From Pseudobdellovibrionaceae bacterium (GTDB taxonomy: Bacteria > Bdellovibrionota > Bdellovibrionia > Bdellovibrionales > UBA1609), in the NCBI GenBank assembly GCA_023898385.1, contig CP060220.1, positions 1,550,001 to 1,614,000 on the forward strand: a stretch of 64,000 nt of DNA, in the 5' to 3' direction. Of this stretch, positions 9,551 to 18,175 are shown in pieces. Position 1 is the stretch's first letter; each line of letters opens with the position of its first letter. The notes below the pieces were generated by a model. That model saw only the letters and a list, made by a program, of their open reading frames with translations. It searched no databases and was not told where the DNA came from. A program made the translations under genes and the position numbers.

Positions 9551-10529
9551 AATCTTTTACCTCAAGTTTTCTAACAATCAAATAATCGTTTGCGGGCTGA
9601 GCTGCACTCATATCTTTTTTCAAGAACTCGATCTCAGGTCGCCCCTCGATTCGATCCACCACAAATTTAACCAAGTAAAAGACAAAATCTATGATTGAAT
9701 CTTCGGATACCGAAGAAAAGTGCTTTTCAAGGTCTGGATCAACATGGATAGCCGATGAGGCCAAAAACCAAACCTCATCGTCTGTTCTAATGTCTGTGGT
9801 TGGACTTGAAAAATAATCTATAAAAGGTCTGGCAATGGGTTCGTAGGGCTTTATGATACCTTTAGACTCAGCCACCCGCAGAGTTTTCACCCCAATGGTT
9901 GAAGCTTTCGGGTCAGCTAGCACTGCCAATATGTTAACATCCGTTCGTGATATCGCCTGCAACCGAATACTGCAGATCTTATCTGAAACCACTGATTCTA
10001 AATAATCTCCAATATTCAACAAATCAGCGACCTCTGGAGGTGGCATAGTTGATTCAATTGGAAATCGATCAGAGTGTTTTGTCACCACTACATCTTTCAC
10101 ATCTACGCCACGTGCTTTCAAATAAGGCACATCCACACTGCAATTCACGGGGAAGTGTCCATGGGGCACAAGGCTATCTAATTGATCAGGCCTTAGCTCC
10201 ATTTTACTTTCATCACTTGATATGGTCGACTCTTCCATGTATTTGGCCTCGGCCAAATGAATAGTATAGGTGCTGTACCCCGATGACGATGATTCCGAGG
10301 CCTTCTCCGCTGTTCTTATCACCTTCGGCAAAAATACTGTTCTAAGACCAGGGCGAAGGGATTTTGCATTAGACCAATCAAACAATATTCCGTTGTTAAA
10401 TACTTCTATGGGAGAAGTGGTCTCAACATAAAGGGTTTGTTGATCCCCTTGGGCATCTGCAACGGCCTGAACGCTAGAACCTAAAAACATACTAACAATT
10501 ATAGTGAATGAACTTACACGCATCGACAT
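9540..10529 (-). CDS. Exported protein of unknown function
   Basis: The start at 10529 follows a strong AGGAGG site and gives a clean signal peptide (MSMRVSSFTIIVSMFLGSSV, cleavage after VQAVADA). The alternative start at 10583 would place 18 polar residues ahead of it. The mature protein is about 300 residues with a serine-rich stretch (EKASESSSSGYSTYT) and few cysteines. No catalytic motif was recognised. It is paired with the lipoprotein gene that overlaps its end and lies divergent to the exported-protein run starting at 10681. Confidence 0.6.
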   Translation of the reverse strand: MSMRVSSFTIIVSMFLGSSVQAVADAQGDQQTLYVETTSPIEVFNNGILFDWSNAKSLRPGLRTVFLPKVIRTAEKASESSSSGYSTYTIHLAEAKYMEESTISSDESKMELRPDQLDSLVPHGHFPVNCSVDVPYLKARGVDVKDVVVTKHSDRFPIESTMPPPEVADLLNIGDYLESVVSDKICSIRLQAISRTDVNILAVLADPKASTIGVKTLRVAESKGIIKPYEPIARPFIDYFSSPTTDIRTDDEVWFLASSAIHVDPDLEKHFSSVSEDSIIDFVFYLVKFVVDRIEGRPEIEFLKKDMSAAQPANDYLIVRKLEVKDYDL

Positions 10530-10680
10530 ATGTCCTCCTGGGCCCATACCCTTTGCAATCCGTGTACCCATCTCTTTTGTCACTATTTTTACTCTCAGGT
10601 CAAAATTGTCCGAGTTCTACCACGGTAAGTTCTCCAATCTCGGACTCTGCCCTTAAAAAGGAGCTTAAACGCCCATTGTT

Positions 10681-11265
10681 TTGATATACAGCAGCTTCGA
10701 AAAAGACCTGATCATTGCACGGGCTGCGAACTATGTGGCGGCCACTCAATGCGCCACAGTAATTGATGACGAGTCCCCTCATGTGGATACCGACGAATAC
10801 TGTGCCAGCCTTAACTCAATGCATGGATTGTCTGTAAACTCTGTCATCAAGAGCTTTTCAGGTGGACTCAAAGAAAAAATTGCCGAACAAGAACAACAAC
10901 TTCAAGCCAAGGAGTATATTCAGGCTTCAAATGTTTTCTTGGAACTTTTCGATCAATTTGTAAAAGCAAAGCTCAGTTCGTCCATTTTATACCAAATCGA
11001 GCAACCCGATAAACTCTTATTAGATCTCTACCAAAGTTACAAGAGAATACTCAGAATACCCAAGCAGCTCATTGATTCAGAAACGTCACAACAAGTGGAT
11101 GTCTACAACCTGCGACGTCACCTTCGCACGGTGGATCAATTGTCGGTACCCAATGATGACGTTCAAAATTATTTTGACCTGCCTGCTGACAGCAGTTTCT
11201 CGAAGATAATGAGCCAGGCCATTTCGCAAATTGAGAACAAATTATTCTTAAGATCACTAAATTAA
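10681..11265 (+). CDS. Unknown helical protein, N-terminus uncertain
   Basis: The frame codes for about 194 residues, mostly helical and charged, with a coiled-coil-like stretch (GLKEKIAEQEQQLQAKEYIQ) near residue 62. The only conventional start is TTG at 10681, but the AAGGAG site at 10658-10663 is 17 bases away. An ATT at 10675 is better spaced. The downstream neighbours are all exported but no signal peptide is seen here, so the 5' end may have been lost. It ends 12 bases before the next gene, which has its own ribosome site. Function unknown. Confidence 0.5.
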   Translation: MIYSSFEKDLIIARAANYVAATQCATVIDDESPHVDTDEYCASLNSMHGLSVNSVIKSFSGGLKEKIAEQEQQLQAKEYIQASNVFLELFDQFVKAKLSSSILYQIEQPDKLLLDLYQSYKRILRIPKQLIDSETSQQVDVYNLRRHLRTVDQLSVPNDDVQNYFDLPADSSFSKIMSQAISQIENKLFLRSLN

Positions 11266-11277
11266 AAGGAGAACGAA

Positions 11278-11937
11278 ATGAAATTTATTGCACTCATTGC
11301 CCTAACCCTACAGCTAAGCGCAACAGCCCAAGCGGAATCTCTTGCTAATAGCGCGTTTGAGTTTATGACCTCACGATACAGGGATGCCAAACTTGATGCC
11401 TCGACAAACAACGGTGAGATTCGACTGGCTTGCTTAGGCGAAGTTTTCAAAGGTTGGGTCCGAAAATACGACCAAGTCGTTGAAACAGAGCGCCTAAACA
11501 AATCAAAAATCACTAACTACGACGAAACACTTAAGTTGGTCGAGTTACACAGCCTCGACGTTGATAACATCTACCACATGCTTCGATCCAATATGATCGA
11601 TGTGTTGCGTGATTCACTTCGAGAAATGCGGGCGTCAAAACAAATTCCAGATATTCCTAATATGACCGTCCAGCAGTACCACTTAGAAAAATACGACCAC
11701 AATCTTTCCATTTGCAATGATGAAAGATTTGTTCAGAAAGTGGCCATGGCCGCTCCTATTTCAAACGGGCTCGACACAGTGGTTGAATCCACCACTGTGA
11801 TTGCTATGGATGACGACTTCAGCGACTTCGACGGTATTTTGAGCGGCGAAAGTCCAACGACTACTGGCCCAGGGGTTGAGTATAAACAAGTATCTAAGAC
11901 CCTTGAAGAGTGGCTATTTGAGATTTCTAAGAGATAA
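11278..11937 (+). CDS. Exported protein of unknown function
   Basis: An AAGGAG site seven bases before the ATG and a textbook signal peptide (MKFIALIALTLQLSATAQAES) fix the start. The mature part of about 200 residues is mainly helical, with two cysteines and an acidic C-terminal segment (MDDDFSDFDGILSGE). No family was recognised. It ends two bases before the next ATG, so the genes from 10681 to 15021 look like one operon of exported proteins. Confidence 0.65.
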   Translation: MKFIALIALTLQLSATAQAESLANSAFEFMTSRYRDAKLDASTNNGEIRLACLGEVFKGWVRKYDQVVETERLNKSKITNYDETLKLVELHSLDVDNIYHMLRSNMIDVLRDSLREMRASKQIPDIPNMTVQQYHLEKYDHNLSICNDERFVQKVAMAAPISNGLDTVVESTTVIAMDDDFSDFDGILSGESPTTTGPGVEYKQVSKTLEEWLFEISKR

Positions 11938-11939
11938 AA

Positions 11940-12914
11940 ATGAAACACTATTTACTTGCAATACTCATGTTTTATTCAATTTGCCTTGGGCATTGGGCCC
12001 AGGGCAGCTCCCGAGACGGAAAACCCAAAGGTAGTTCTCCGGCAAATCCGTCAGTTTCGTCATTTGCACAGGCGAACTACCTGAGGCTGAAGGCTAAACT
12101 TTACTCCTATGACACTATTCAAAATACCACAGGTAGGACCTCAGAGTTCAGTGTGACCGAAGTTTTAGGCGAATTGCACCCTTGGTTTAAAACCCATTTA
12201 TCGCTTAAAAACTTTGATAAGGACCGGCCCATTTATCTCGTGTCGCCAATCCCAGAAACTGTGATTCAAGACCTCGCCCACCTACAAGGTCGATTTAAAA
12301 GCGGGATTGGAATCTTAAATGCAGACTTCTGGAAACAAGTGGGTCAAATTCAAAGTACTGGTTTGAATGTCGGTTTTTTTGTACATGAAAAAGGTTGGGA
12401 ATACGGTGGGTTTTTCTCTTCCGAACACAACCTTATTGCTTTTGATATTTTCGCAAACCCTGGCACACCTAAACATGAATGGCGCCATTACTACCAACAT
12501 ATTTACAGCGTCACCCCCTATTTTTTTGAACTCTATAAAAATGGGTTTTACACAAAGTCCTGCTACGAACAATTCAGCAGTCACCTTAAAGAACTCGACG
12601 CCAACACTCACCAAATGGACTCATGGGTAGGCAGCTTTGAATTCACGGCCGAACTGAGCCAAGTCCCCATGAATCGAAGACTGTATTTACCACAACTCAT
12701 TAATTTGAAGGGATTTTTTGAGTATCCCAAAGCGGCAACCACGAGAATTCCGCATCAAGGGTGTCCTGACGAAGTCTATAACCTTGTTAGCGCGATCACT
12801 AACTCCGTCGATGCGTTCATTCAGCCGACCGTGCGTCTGGTCAGTCAGTTGCGGCAAGGTCTTCGACGCACTCAAAAGTATTCGCAAACTTTGATGACGC
12901 TACTGGTTTGCTAA
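11940..12914 (+). CDS. Exported protein with HEWRH motif; 3' end abnormal
   Basis: A signal peptide (MKHYLLAILMFYSICLGHWAQG) is followed by a domain of about 270 residues that includes PKHEWRHYYQH near residue 178. This resembles the HExxH-type zinc sites of some metallopeptidases but lacks the exact spacing, so activity is uncertain. The normal-looking protein ends around residue 300; the last ~24 residues read as arginine- and threonine-rich filler. There the frame is overtaken by another frame encoding part of a papain-like peptidase. The 3' end is therefore probably a frameshift or fusion scar. Confidence 0.5.
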   Translation: MKHYLLAILMFYSICLGHWAQGSSRDGKPKGSSPANPSVSSFAQANYLRLKAKLYSYDTIQNTTGRTSEFSVTEVLGELHPWFKTHLSLKNFDKDRPIYLVSPIPETVIQDLAHLQGRFKSGIGILNADFWKQVGQIQSTGLNVGFFVHEKGWEYGGFFSSEHNLIAFDIFANPGTPKHEWRHYYQHIYSVTPYFFELYKNGFYTKSCYEQFSSHLKELDANTHQMDSWVGSFEFTAELSQVPMNRRLYLPQLINLKGFFEYPKAATTRIPHQGCPDEVYNLVSAITNSVDAFIQPTVRLVSQLRQGLRRTQKYSQTLMTLLVC

Positions 12915-13777
12915 CTTCAAAATACAACTACGAAAAACTGAATGAAACACTCGAAGGGAAATTTCAGTATTCTGAAAAAACCAAGGATGGCGGTAGCAAC
13001 CATGCTGTTGCCGTTGTTGGATTTGACGATGATCTCTATAAAGATCATGGCTATGAAGTTGGACCTGGTGCATTTATTGTTAAAAATTCATGGAATGAAA
13101 ATGACGAAATCCATAAGCTTCGGCAGGAATGGCCATTGAGTAAACGTGATCAAGAGAGCTTCAACAAATTTCGAGCCAAAATAAATCCCCATTCTAACGA
13201 AGTGGGTTATTACGCAATACCCTATCAATATATTTATGACCTCATCCATAGGCATCAACCCAATAGATCAAATGTGGCCGGCACTGGCGGGATTTCTATC
13301 TACAACATCAACTACAATGCGTTCTATCATTTTTACACTGAGTATGAGCAAAAATATGAAACTGTAAGAGTACCTTTCACCTGCAATAACGAGGGCACCA
13401 AGGAGTTTATAAAACGACTTTACCCATCCCTTGCAACAAAGCTCGACTCGGGCGATGAAAAAGAGAAAGCCAACGCTGTCAGTGCCTTGATGAAACTGGT
13501 GCGGCCGGTGACCTTGGGCCAACAGAGATCACCCTTTTACTTTGCGTATGTCTCAAATCATCGGGGCATATCTGAAAATCGGGTTCAAAACCTTTATGAG
13601 GGAGATTTTTTTAAATATTACTGTGGTGACAGATATACTACTGCAGGCCCCCCTGCCGACATACTTGTTCATCCAGACTTTGACATGGTTACAGACAGAG
13701 CCACCCTCGACCCCTATGGACTCGGCACAGGGTTATATTTTTTAAGAATGTTATTTGACTACTACGGAGGTCACTAA
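12803..13777 (+). pseudogene. C1 (papain-like) peptidase C-terminal half, catalytic Cys part missing
   Basis: The frame is open from 12803 and becomes protein-like around 12870. It contains NHAVAVVGFDDDLY (catalytic His) and GAFIVKNSWNENDE (catalytic Asn), then GYYAIPYQYI, a clear match to the second half of C1A peptidases. About 190 further residues of unknown type follow. The first half, with the essential CxSCWAF-type motif, was not found in any frame upstream; the HEWRH protein occupies that place. The only conventional start nearby is TTG at 12908. It is probably a remnant joined to its neighbour by deletion plus frameshift. The stop codon overlaps the next ATG (TAATG). Confidence 0.6.
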
Positions 13778-15021
13778 TGAAATTAAGATACTTACTCGCA
13801 GTAAGCCTGGTATTTCCAGCTATCGCGCACGCAACTATTCTAGACGTTCATGATCGCAGCGAACTGCGACTGGGATACGGCGTAGACCCGTTAACAGAAC
13901 AAATTTTTGATCAATGCATCGAATTCACCAGTGCCGACGTCAAACCTGAATCCGGCATCTTTGAATCCGAAAAGTTTTCTTCGGTCAACACACCGGTGAC
14001 TGTGGAACACATTACTAGCATGGATCAAATGTCGAAGTACTCTTCCTCTTCTATGAGCGGAAGTGTTTCATACACTTTTGTGTCAGCGAGCATGTCTGAA
14101 TCAAAAACCAATGCGAGCTCCATGTTTTCTGACAGAGCGTCAGTGGGCCTGGACATGTCCGCTGATTACGGCCGCCGGTATATTACTAATGTTAACGTCA
14201 AACCCTATTACGAAGAGCTCTTTAAGACAGATAAAGAAAAGTTTTACGAACTCTGTGGAAGAGAATACGTGGCCGGTTACAAACTGGGTCAAGGCCTTCG
14301 GGTGCTTATGAGTGTTTCTGCATCGAGTGCCAGCAGTTACGCCACGTTGAATCGATCAATTGGCGCTGCCGTCCAATATGGCGGACTGGGCGCCGGAATA
14401 TCAGGAGCATTTTCAAACGCCTCAAGTAGCTTAATGACATCATCAGCTCTTGAAGTCAGCCTCTACGCCTACGGAGCTGGGCCATTGAAGTCTGTGAGTC
14501 AAATTGTCAAAACTGAAAGTGACGCCAACCAATTTAGGGCTCTGCTTTCGAGCTATGTCGATCTAATGACGCCTGATTTGGCCGTTAAAACTCACTACAT
14601 AACCATGCCTTACTTCTTAGATGAAAGCGGAGGAGGCCCGATACTGCGAGAAACCCAACGACGGGTGGTACGGTCACTCTATTCGGATTTCTTACTCCTA
14701 AATGACCACTTAAAAAGATTAGACAATTCACTCAGGTCTAACAGCTTAAGAAGCTACATTGGGAACAAAGTGTGCGACAAGTACTCTGATCAATGTGACA
14801 ACTATATTGCAAGCATCAAGCTGTATCGGGATGAAACCGAATCAGCCATACAGGAAGTTGAAACCTTGTTTCACCAATGCAAAAACGCAGAGAAGGTGTC
14901 TGACTGTAAAACATTTAGCGAGATCCACACTATGAATGACATGTTAATGAAAATCATCTGGCCCAATCATTTTCGCTACAAAATGCTGCAAACGTACCTA
15001 GAGGAAATAAAAAATCGGTAA
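13777..15021 (+). CDS. Exported Ser/Gly/Ala-rich protein, possible MACPF-like pore former
   Basis: A GGAGG site and a signal peptide (MKLRYLLAVSLVFPAIAHA) fix the start. Two stretches are strikingly rich in Ser, Gly and Ala with alternating pattern: around residues 90-125 (KYSSSSMSGSVSYTF, SASMSESKTNASS) and around residues 180-230 (LMSVSASSASSYATL, GGLGAGISGAFSNASSSL). Between them lies YGRRYITNVNV and FYELCGREYVAGYKLGQGL. A Y-G-x-x-aromatic core flanked by two amphipathic hairpin-forming segments is the layout of MACPF/CDC pore formers. The C-terminal ~130 residues are helical with four cysteines. The pore-former idea is inference from layout, not a family match. Confidence 0.55.
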   Translation: MKLRYLLAVSLVFPAIAHATILDVHDRSELRLGYGVDPLTEQIFDQCIEFTSADVKPESGIFESEKFSSVNTPVTVEHITSMDQMSKYSSSSMSGSVSYTFVSASMSESKTNASSMFSDRASVGLDMSADYGRRYITNVNVKPYYEELFKTDKEKFYELCGREYVAGYKLGQGLRVLMSVSASSASSYATLNRSIGAAVQYGGLGAGISGAFSNASSSLMTSSALEVSLYAYGAGPLKSVSQIVKTESDANQFRALLSSYVDLMTPDLAVKTHYITMPYFLDESGGGPILRETQRRVVRSLYSDFLLLNDHLKRLDNSLRSNSLRSYIGNKVCDKYSDQCDNYIASIKLYRDETESAIQEVETLFHQCKNAEKVSDCKTFSEIHTMNDMLMKIIWPNHFRYKMLQTYLEEIKNR

Positions 15022-15083
15022 AACCGTAGAGTCGGAAAAGCTCTCAAACTGTAGAACCCCAAATCTGCAAGGAAGCAGAAATT

Positions 15084-15160
15084 TGGTAGCGGGAGAGGGA
15101 CTTGAACCCCCGACACCCGGATTATGATTCCGGTGCTCTAACCAGCTGAGCTACCCCGCC
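15084..15160 (-). tRNA. tRNA-Met (anticodon CAT)
   Basis: The minus strand gives a complete 77-nt cloverleaf including encoded CCA. The acceptor stem starts GGCGGGG, then TAGCTCAGCTGGTTAGAGC (D arm), anticodon stem CCGGA/TCCGG with loop ATCATAA, and T arm GGGGGTTCAAGTCCCTC. The anticodon is CAT. G1 pairs with T72, so it is not an initiator with the C1-A72 mismatch; an elongator Met tRNA is most likely. A lysidine-modified tRNA-Ile is the alternative. Confidence 0.93.
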
Positions 15161-15331
15161 ATGGTTCTTTGAAAAGAGGCGTCATTTCTACCGACTAAGG
15201 CGGTTCTTTGTCAACTCCTGGGCGCTCTGTGGTGAAATTCGCGGCCGCACAGCGGCGCATCAGACGGGCACCTTGACCCCCATCTATCAATGCCATTGAA
15301 TTGATAAAAACCTTTCGGGGAGGGGATAAAT

Positions 15332-16906
15332 ATGAAACATCTCATGCGGATTTTGTCGTTAGGGACATTCTTTGCCCTGGGCCTTGCCTCAGCTCATGCC
15401 GGGCCCATCAAACACCAGGCCAACAGCCTCACCATTGTTGATATTCACCAAGAACCCATTGCCAATGCGCAAGTGCTCATTGGGCGTGCCGTCGACAACC
15501 CTTTTCCTGGCAATCTCCTCGTATCTGACGACAAAGGTGAAATCAGCTTGCCGCTAAATTGGAAAACACCTCTACCCGTCACAGTAATGGTCAACGGCTT
15601 TGTAAAGACCACATTTTTGGAGGTCAGCCCCGAACAAACACTCCTTGAAGTGAACTCGGGCGACGGCCAAGATCGCATCGAAGTGAAAGGGATCACAAAA
15701 GACTACGGCCGACTCCGTCGCGACGGAAAAGTGGATTTTGGCCTCGTCATTCCAGCACTTTCAAGACGAACCATGCTGAATTTTGACGTATCCTCTGTGA
15801 TCAGCCCCGAGGCCGATGTAATTAAGGTCATCACTAAGCGCATGAATGTACCAAGTAACATTTCTCTGCCAAATCAAAAAGAGTCTTATATTCTGCCCAT
15901 CACCCTCGATAAACCACAATATCGCATGTATTTTAGGCAGCCGGGTGAATACACAATGACGGCCACACATGGGCAATTTCCGCTTGAAAAGGTTGTCGAT
16001 CGCTTGCGAGCTGGCGATTCATTTTTTGATGTACTCAATGAATTTCAATTTTTTGGCGGCGGAGAGCTTGATGTCTCTGCAGGCAGCTCTCTTGCTGGGC
16101 AAGACATTTCTGTGAATCAATACCAGTTTGCGGGCGTTACAAAACTGCAAGGCCCCTCTTACACCAACGACAAGGTGATGCTCACGCTCGCATTAATGAA
16201 TGAAAATGGTCTCATGAAACCTTCGGACCTAAAAAAGGTGGGACCTGGCGAAACCGTCGAGCTAAAGACCCATCCTAAAGGAGGCGATCGCCTTTTGCTT
16301 TCAGCCCTGTTGCCACGACCGGCCTCTGTGGTAAATAAAGTAAAAACATTTCTAGACGAGCTTTTTGCCGTGCCCGATCCTATTAACCCCGACAATGTTC
16401 TAAGCCTATCTCCATTTGGCGACTACGACCATTTGTTGCCTTCTGATGGCGAAGAAGATGATATTGAGTTGGACCTCACTGTCGCTCTAGAGCGGGCCGG
16501 CCAAGTCAGCCTAGTCATGCAATCGGATATCGGCGTAAACGGACCACCCCAATTTTTGCCATTGGTTGATCGACCACTGGTTGGAAACAATGTCGTATCA
16601 GTGACACCACCGACAATTCCTGAAGGACTATACCAAGTGGGCACCTATGTGACACTTTCGCAAATTGAGTCCACAGAAAAAGACGGCTTTGTCAGCGAAA
16701 AGAAAACTCGTCTTTGGGAGTTTGTTGCCAACTCTTGGGTGGACCAAATAGTCGTGCCCGATACAGGCAACACCCTGGGCAGCACGGTAACTCGGCGCTG
16801 GGAAGTGATGTTCCTGGCATCACCAGAAGGACAACTCAAATTGCATGATGGTTCAGTTGCCATTGATTCAATCACCCATGTCACCCGTAATTCAATTGAT
16901 CTTTAA
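15332..16906 (+). CDS. Large exported protein with carboxypeptidase-regulatory-like beta domain
   Basis: A G-rich ribosome site precedes the ATG, and a signal peptide ends LASAHAG. Residues ~30-95 (LTIVDIHQEPIANAQVLIG, DDKGEISLPLNW) resemble the carboxypeptidase regulatory-like or transthyretin-like beta sandwich common in cell-surface proteins. The remaining 400 residues are beta-rich with an acidic stretch DGEEDDIELDL near residue 377. No catalytic motif was seen. It overlaps the following lipoprotein gene by 29 bases, so the two are probably co-translated and may act together at the cell surface. Confidence 0.6.
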   Translation: MKHLMRILSLGTFFALGLASAHAGPIKHQANSLTIVDIHQEPIANAQVLIGRAVDNPFPGNLLVSDDKGEISLPLNWKTPLPVTVMVNGFVKTTFLEVSPEQTLLEVNSGDGQDRIEVKGITKDYGRLRRDGKVDFGLVIPALSRRTMLNFDVSSVISPEADVIKVITKRMNVPSNISLPNQKESYILPITLDKPQYRMYFRQPGEYTMTATHGQFPLEKVVDRLRAGDSFFDVLNEFQFFGGGELDVSAGSSLAGQDISVNQYQFAGVTKLQGPSYTNDKVMLTLALMNENGLMKPSDLKKVGPGETVELKTHPKGGDRLLLSALLPRPASVVNKVKTFLDELFAVPDPINPDNVLSLSPFGDYDHLLPSDGEEDDIELDLTVALERAGQVSLVMQSDIGVNGPPQFLPLVDRPLVGNNVVSVTPPTIPEGLYQVGTYVTLSQIESTEKDGFVSEKKTRLWEFVANSWVDQIVVPDTGNTLGSTVTRRWEVMFLASPEGQLKLHDGSVAIDSITHVTRNSIDL

Positions 16907-17375
16907 GATCATACCCTTATTGATTTTCGTTGGCTGTGCGAGCGTGGATTCCACGCCGCACGCCAAAGTTAAATCTCCATTGACTAAAGTTTACGTGGGC
17001 CCCTTCGAAAAGGTCTGGCAAAGCGCCCAGCTTGTAATGGCCCAATACCCCATGCGAGTGAACAATATCGACCTGGGCCTGATTGAAACCGATGTGATCA
17101 CTGGGGAGTCCACATTCACAGCCCCTGAACAAGAAAACCGACGTCCGGGTGGCTATCGTTACAATATTCGCTTACACCTTGTAAAAGGGCGCACACAGGG
17201 GCAACCCTCAGTGAAAGTTAGCGTGAAAAAGTCCATTTCTTTGCAAAGAGACTTTTTTTCAGCTGAAGAAGATCTGCCCACTGACGGGCTCGAAGAGACT
17301 GTCATTTTGTATCGCATTCAACGTGAACTTGATATTTCTGCAGCTCTTGATAAAGCCCATTCGGCGTCCAATTGA
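16878..17375 (+). CDS. Lipoprotein of about 165 residues, BamC-like appearance
   Basis: The ATG at 16878 gives a signal peptide (MSPVIQLIFKIIPLLIFVGC) with cysteine at the lipobox; an earlier ATG at 16845 would add 11 residues. The mature part contains KVYVGPFEKVWQSAQLVMAQ and a beta-rich body. This pattern, a helix with a V-W-x-A motif followed by a two-layer sandwich, is seen in BamC-like and related lipoprotein domains. The resemblance is weak. The start lies inside the preceding gene, suggesting coupling. Confidence 0.6.
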   Translation: MSPVIQLIFKIIPLLIFVGCASVDSTPHAKVKSPLTKVYVGPFEKVWQSAQLVMAQYPMRVNNIDLGLIETDVITGESTFTAPEQENRRPGGYRYNIRLHLVKGRTQGQPSVKVSVKKSISLQRDFFSAEEDLPTDGLEETVILYRIQRELDISAALDKAHSASN

Positions 17376-17410
17376 ATATTTGAGACGCATATAAACGAGC
17401 ACTCGGGTAT

Positions 17411-17432
17411 AAAACAAAGGCCGGTAGGCCTT
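17411..17432 (-). terminator. Putative intrinsic terminator after the HEAT-repeat gene
   Basis: On the minus strand AAGGCC-TACC-GGCCTT forms a six-base hairpin overlapping the stop codon of the gene ending at 17431, followed by TGTTTTAT. The T-run is interrupted, so strength is uncertain. Confidence 0.5.
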
Positions 17433-18135
17433 AGCTGTATCTCGACCACCAGGCCAACCACACTCGCCGCTTTTCTTTTAAATCTTTAGCCCGCGTTTTG
17501 TGCTTCATGATCTTCTCTAAGCCTTGTATGGCTAGAGCATGAAGAGATTCATCTTTATCTTTTAAAAGGCCAATAAACTTTGGCTCATCGCCAGCTCCAC
17601 CCATCTCTACCAACGCTTTTGCAATATGACGACGCACCCAAAGACTTTTTCCATTTCTGTAGTTTTCAGCACTATAAAGTTTATGCCATAAAAATGGTGA
17701 TAGTTCGCTACCGTTGTGCTTAGAAATTGCATTCACGGCAGCGGTTCTCACAACCAAAGCAGGGTCGTCTAACAACACCTTTGCCTTTTTTAGCGCCCAT
17801 GAACGATCTGAATGAACCAATGCCACTGTGGCGGCATTTCTCATAAACCACTGTTTGCTTTCAAGAGCTTTTGCCAGAATGGGCTGTGATTGCTTTGGAC
17901 CAAATTGACCTATGGCGGTGATGGCTCTCCAACGAGACTGCAAATTTTGGTTTGGAGAAAAGGCGATCTCTTCAAGGTTTTTAATTGCGCCGCCGCCTTG
18001 TTGTTTCAAGGCCGACATACGATTCTCAAAGGGTAGCTTTAAAGCCATTGCTACTGTCGACTTTGATGCCGGAACTGCCGCCATCGCAGCGACGGGGGTT
18101 ATGGCAACGACCAATGCAGGTAGAATTTTTATCAT
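17431..18135 (-). CDS. Exported HEAT-repeat protein
   Basis: A GGAG site eight bases before the ATG and a signal peptide (MIKILPALVVAITPVAAMAA) fix the start. The mature part of about 210 residues is a series of helical pairs: SRWRAITAIGQFG, FMRNAATVALVHS, VVRTAAVNAISKH, WVRRHIAKALVEMG and SLHALAIQGLEKI. This is the HEAT/PBS-lyase repeat pattern, normally a protein-binding scaffold. It ends in a basic segment (KRRVWLAWWSRYS). Its partner is unknown. Convergent with the preceding lipoprotein gene. Confidence 0.75.
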   Translation of the reverse strand: MIKILPALVVAITPVAAMAAVPASKSTVAMALKLPFENRMSALKQQGGGAIKNLEEIAFSPNQNLQSRWRAITAIGQFGPKQSQPILAKALESKQWFMRNAATVALVHSDRSWALKKAKVLLDDPALVVRTAAVNAISKHNGSELSPFLWHKLYSAENYRNGKSLWVRRHIAKALVEMGGAGDEPKFIGLLKDKDESLHALAIQGLEKIMKHKTRAKDLKEKRRVWLAWWSRYS

Positions 18136-18175
18136 AGCCCACTCCCTAATATTGAAGTTTTGGGTTTATTTTAAA

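Noticed and set aside
11940..12900. Catalytic-cysteine half of the C1 peptidase
   Set aside because: No CxSCWAF-like motif was found in any plus-strand frame upstream of the peptidase remnant.
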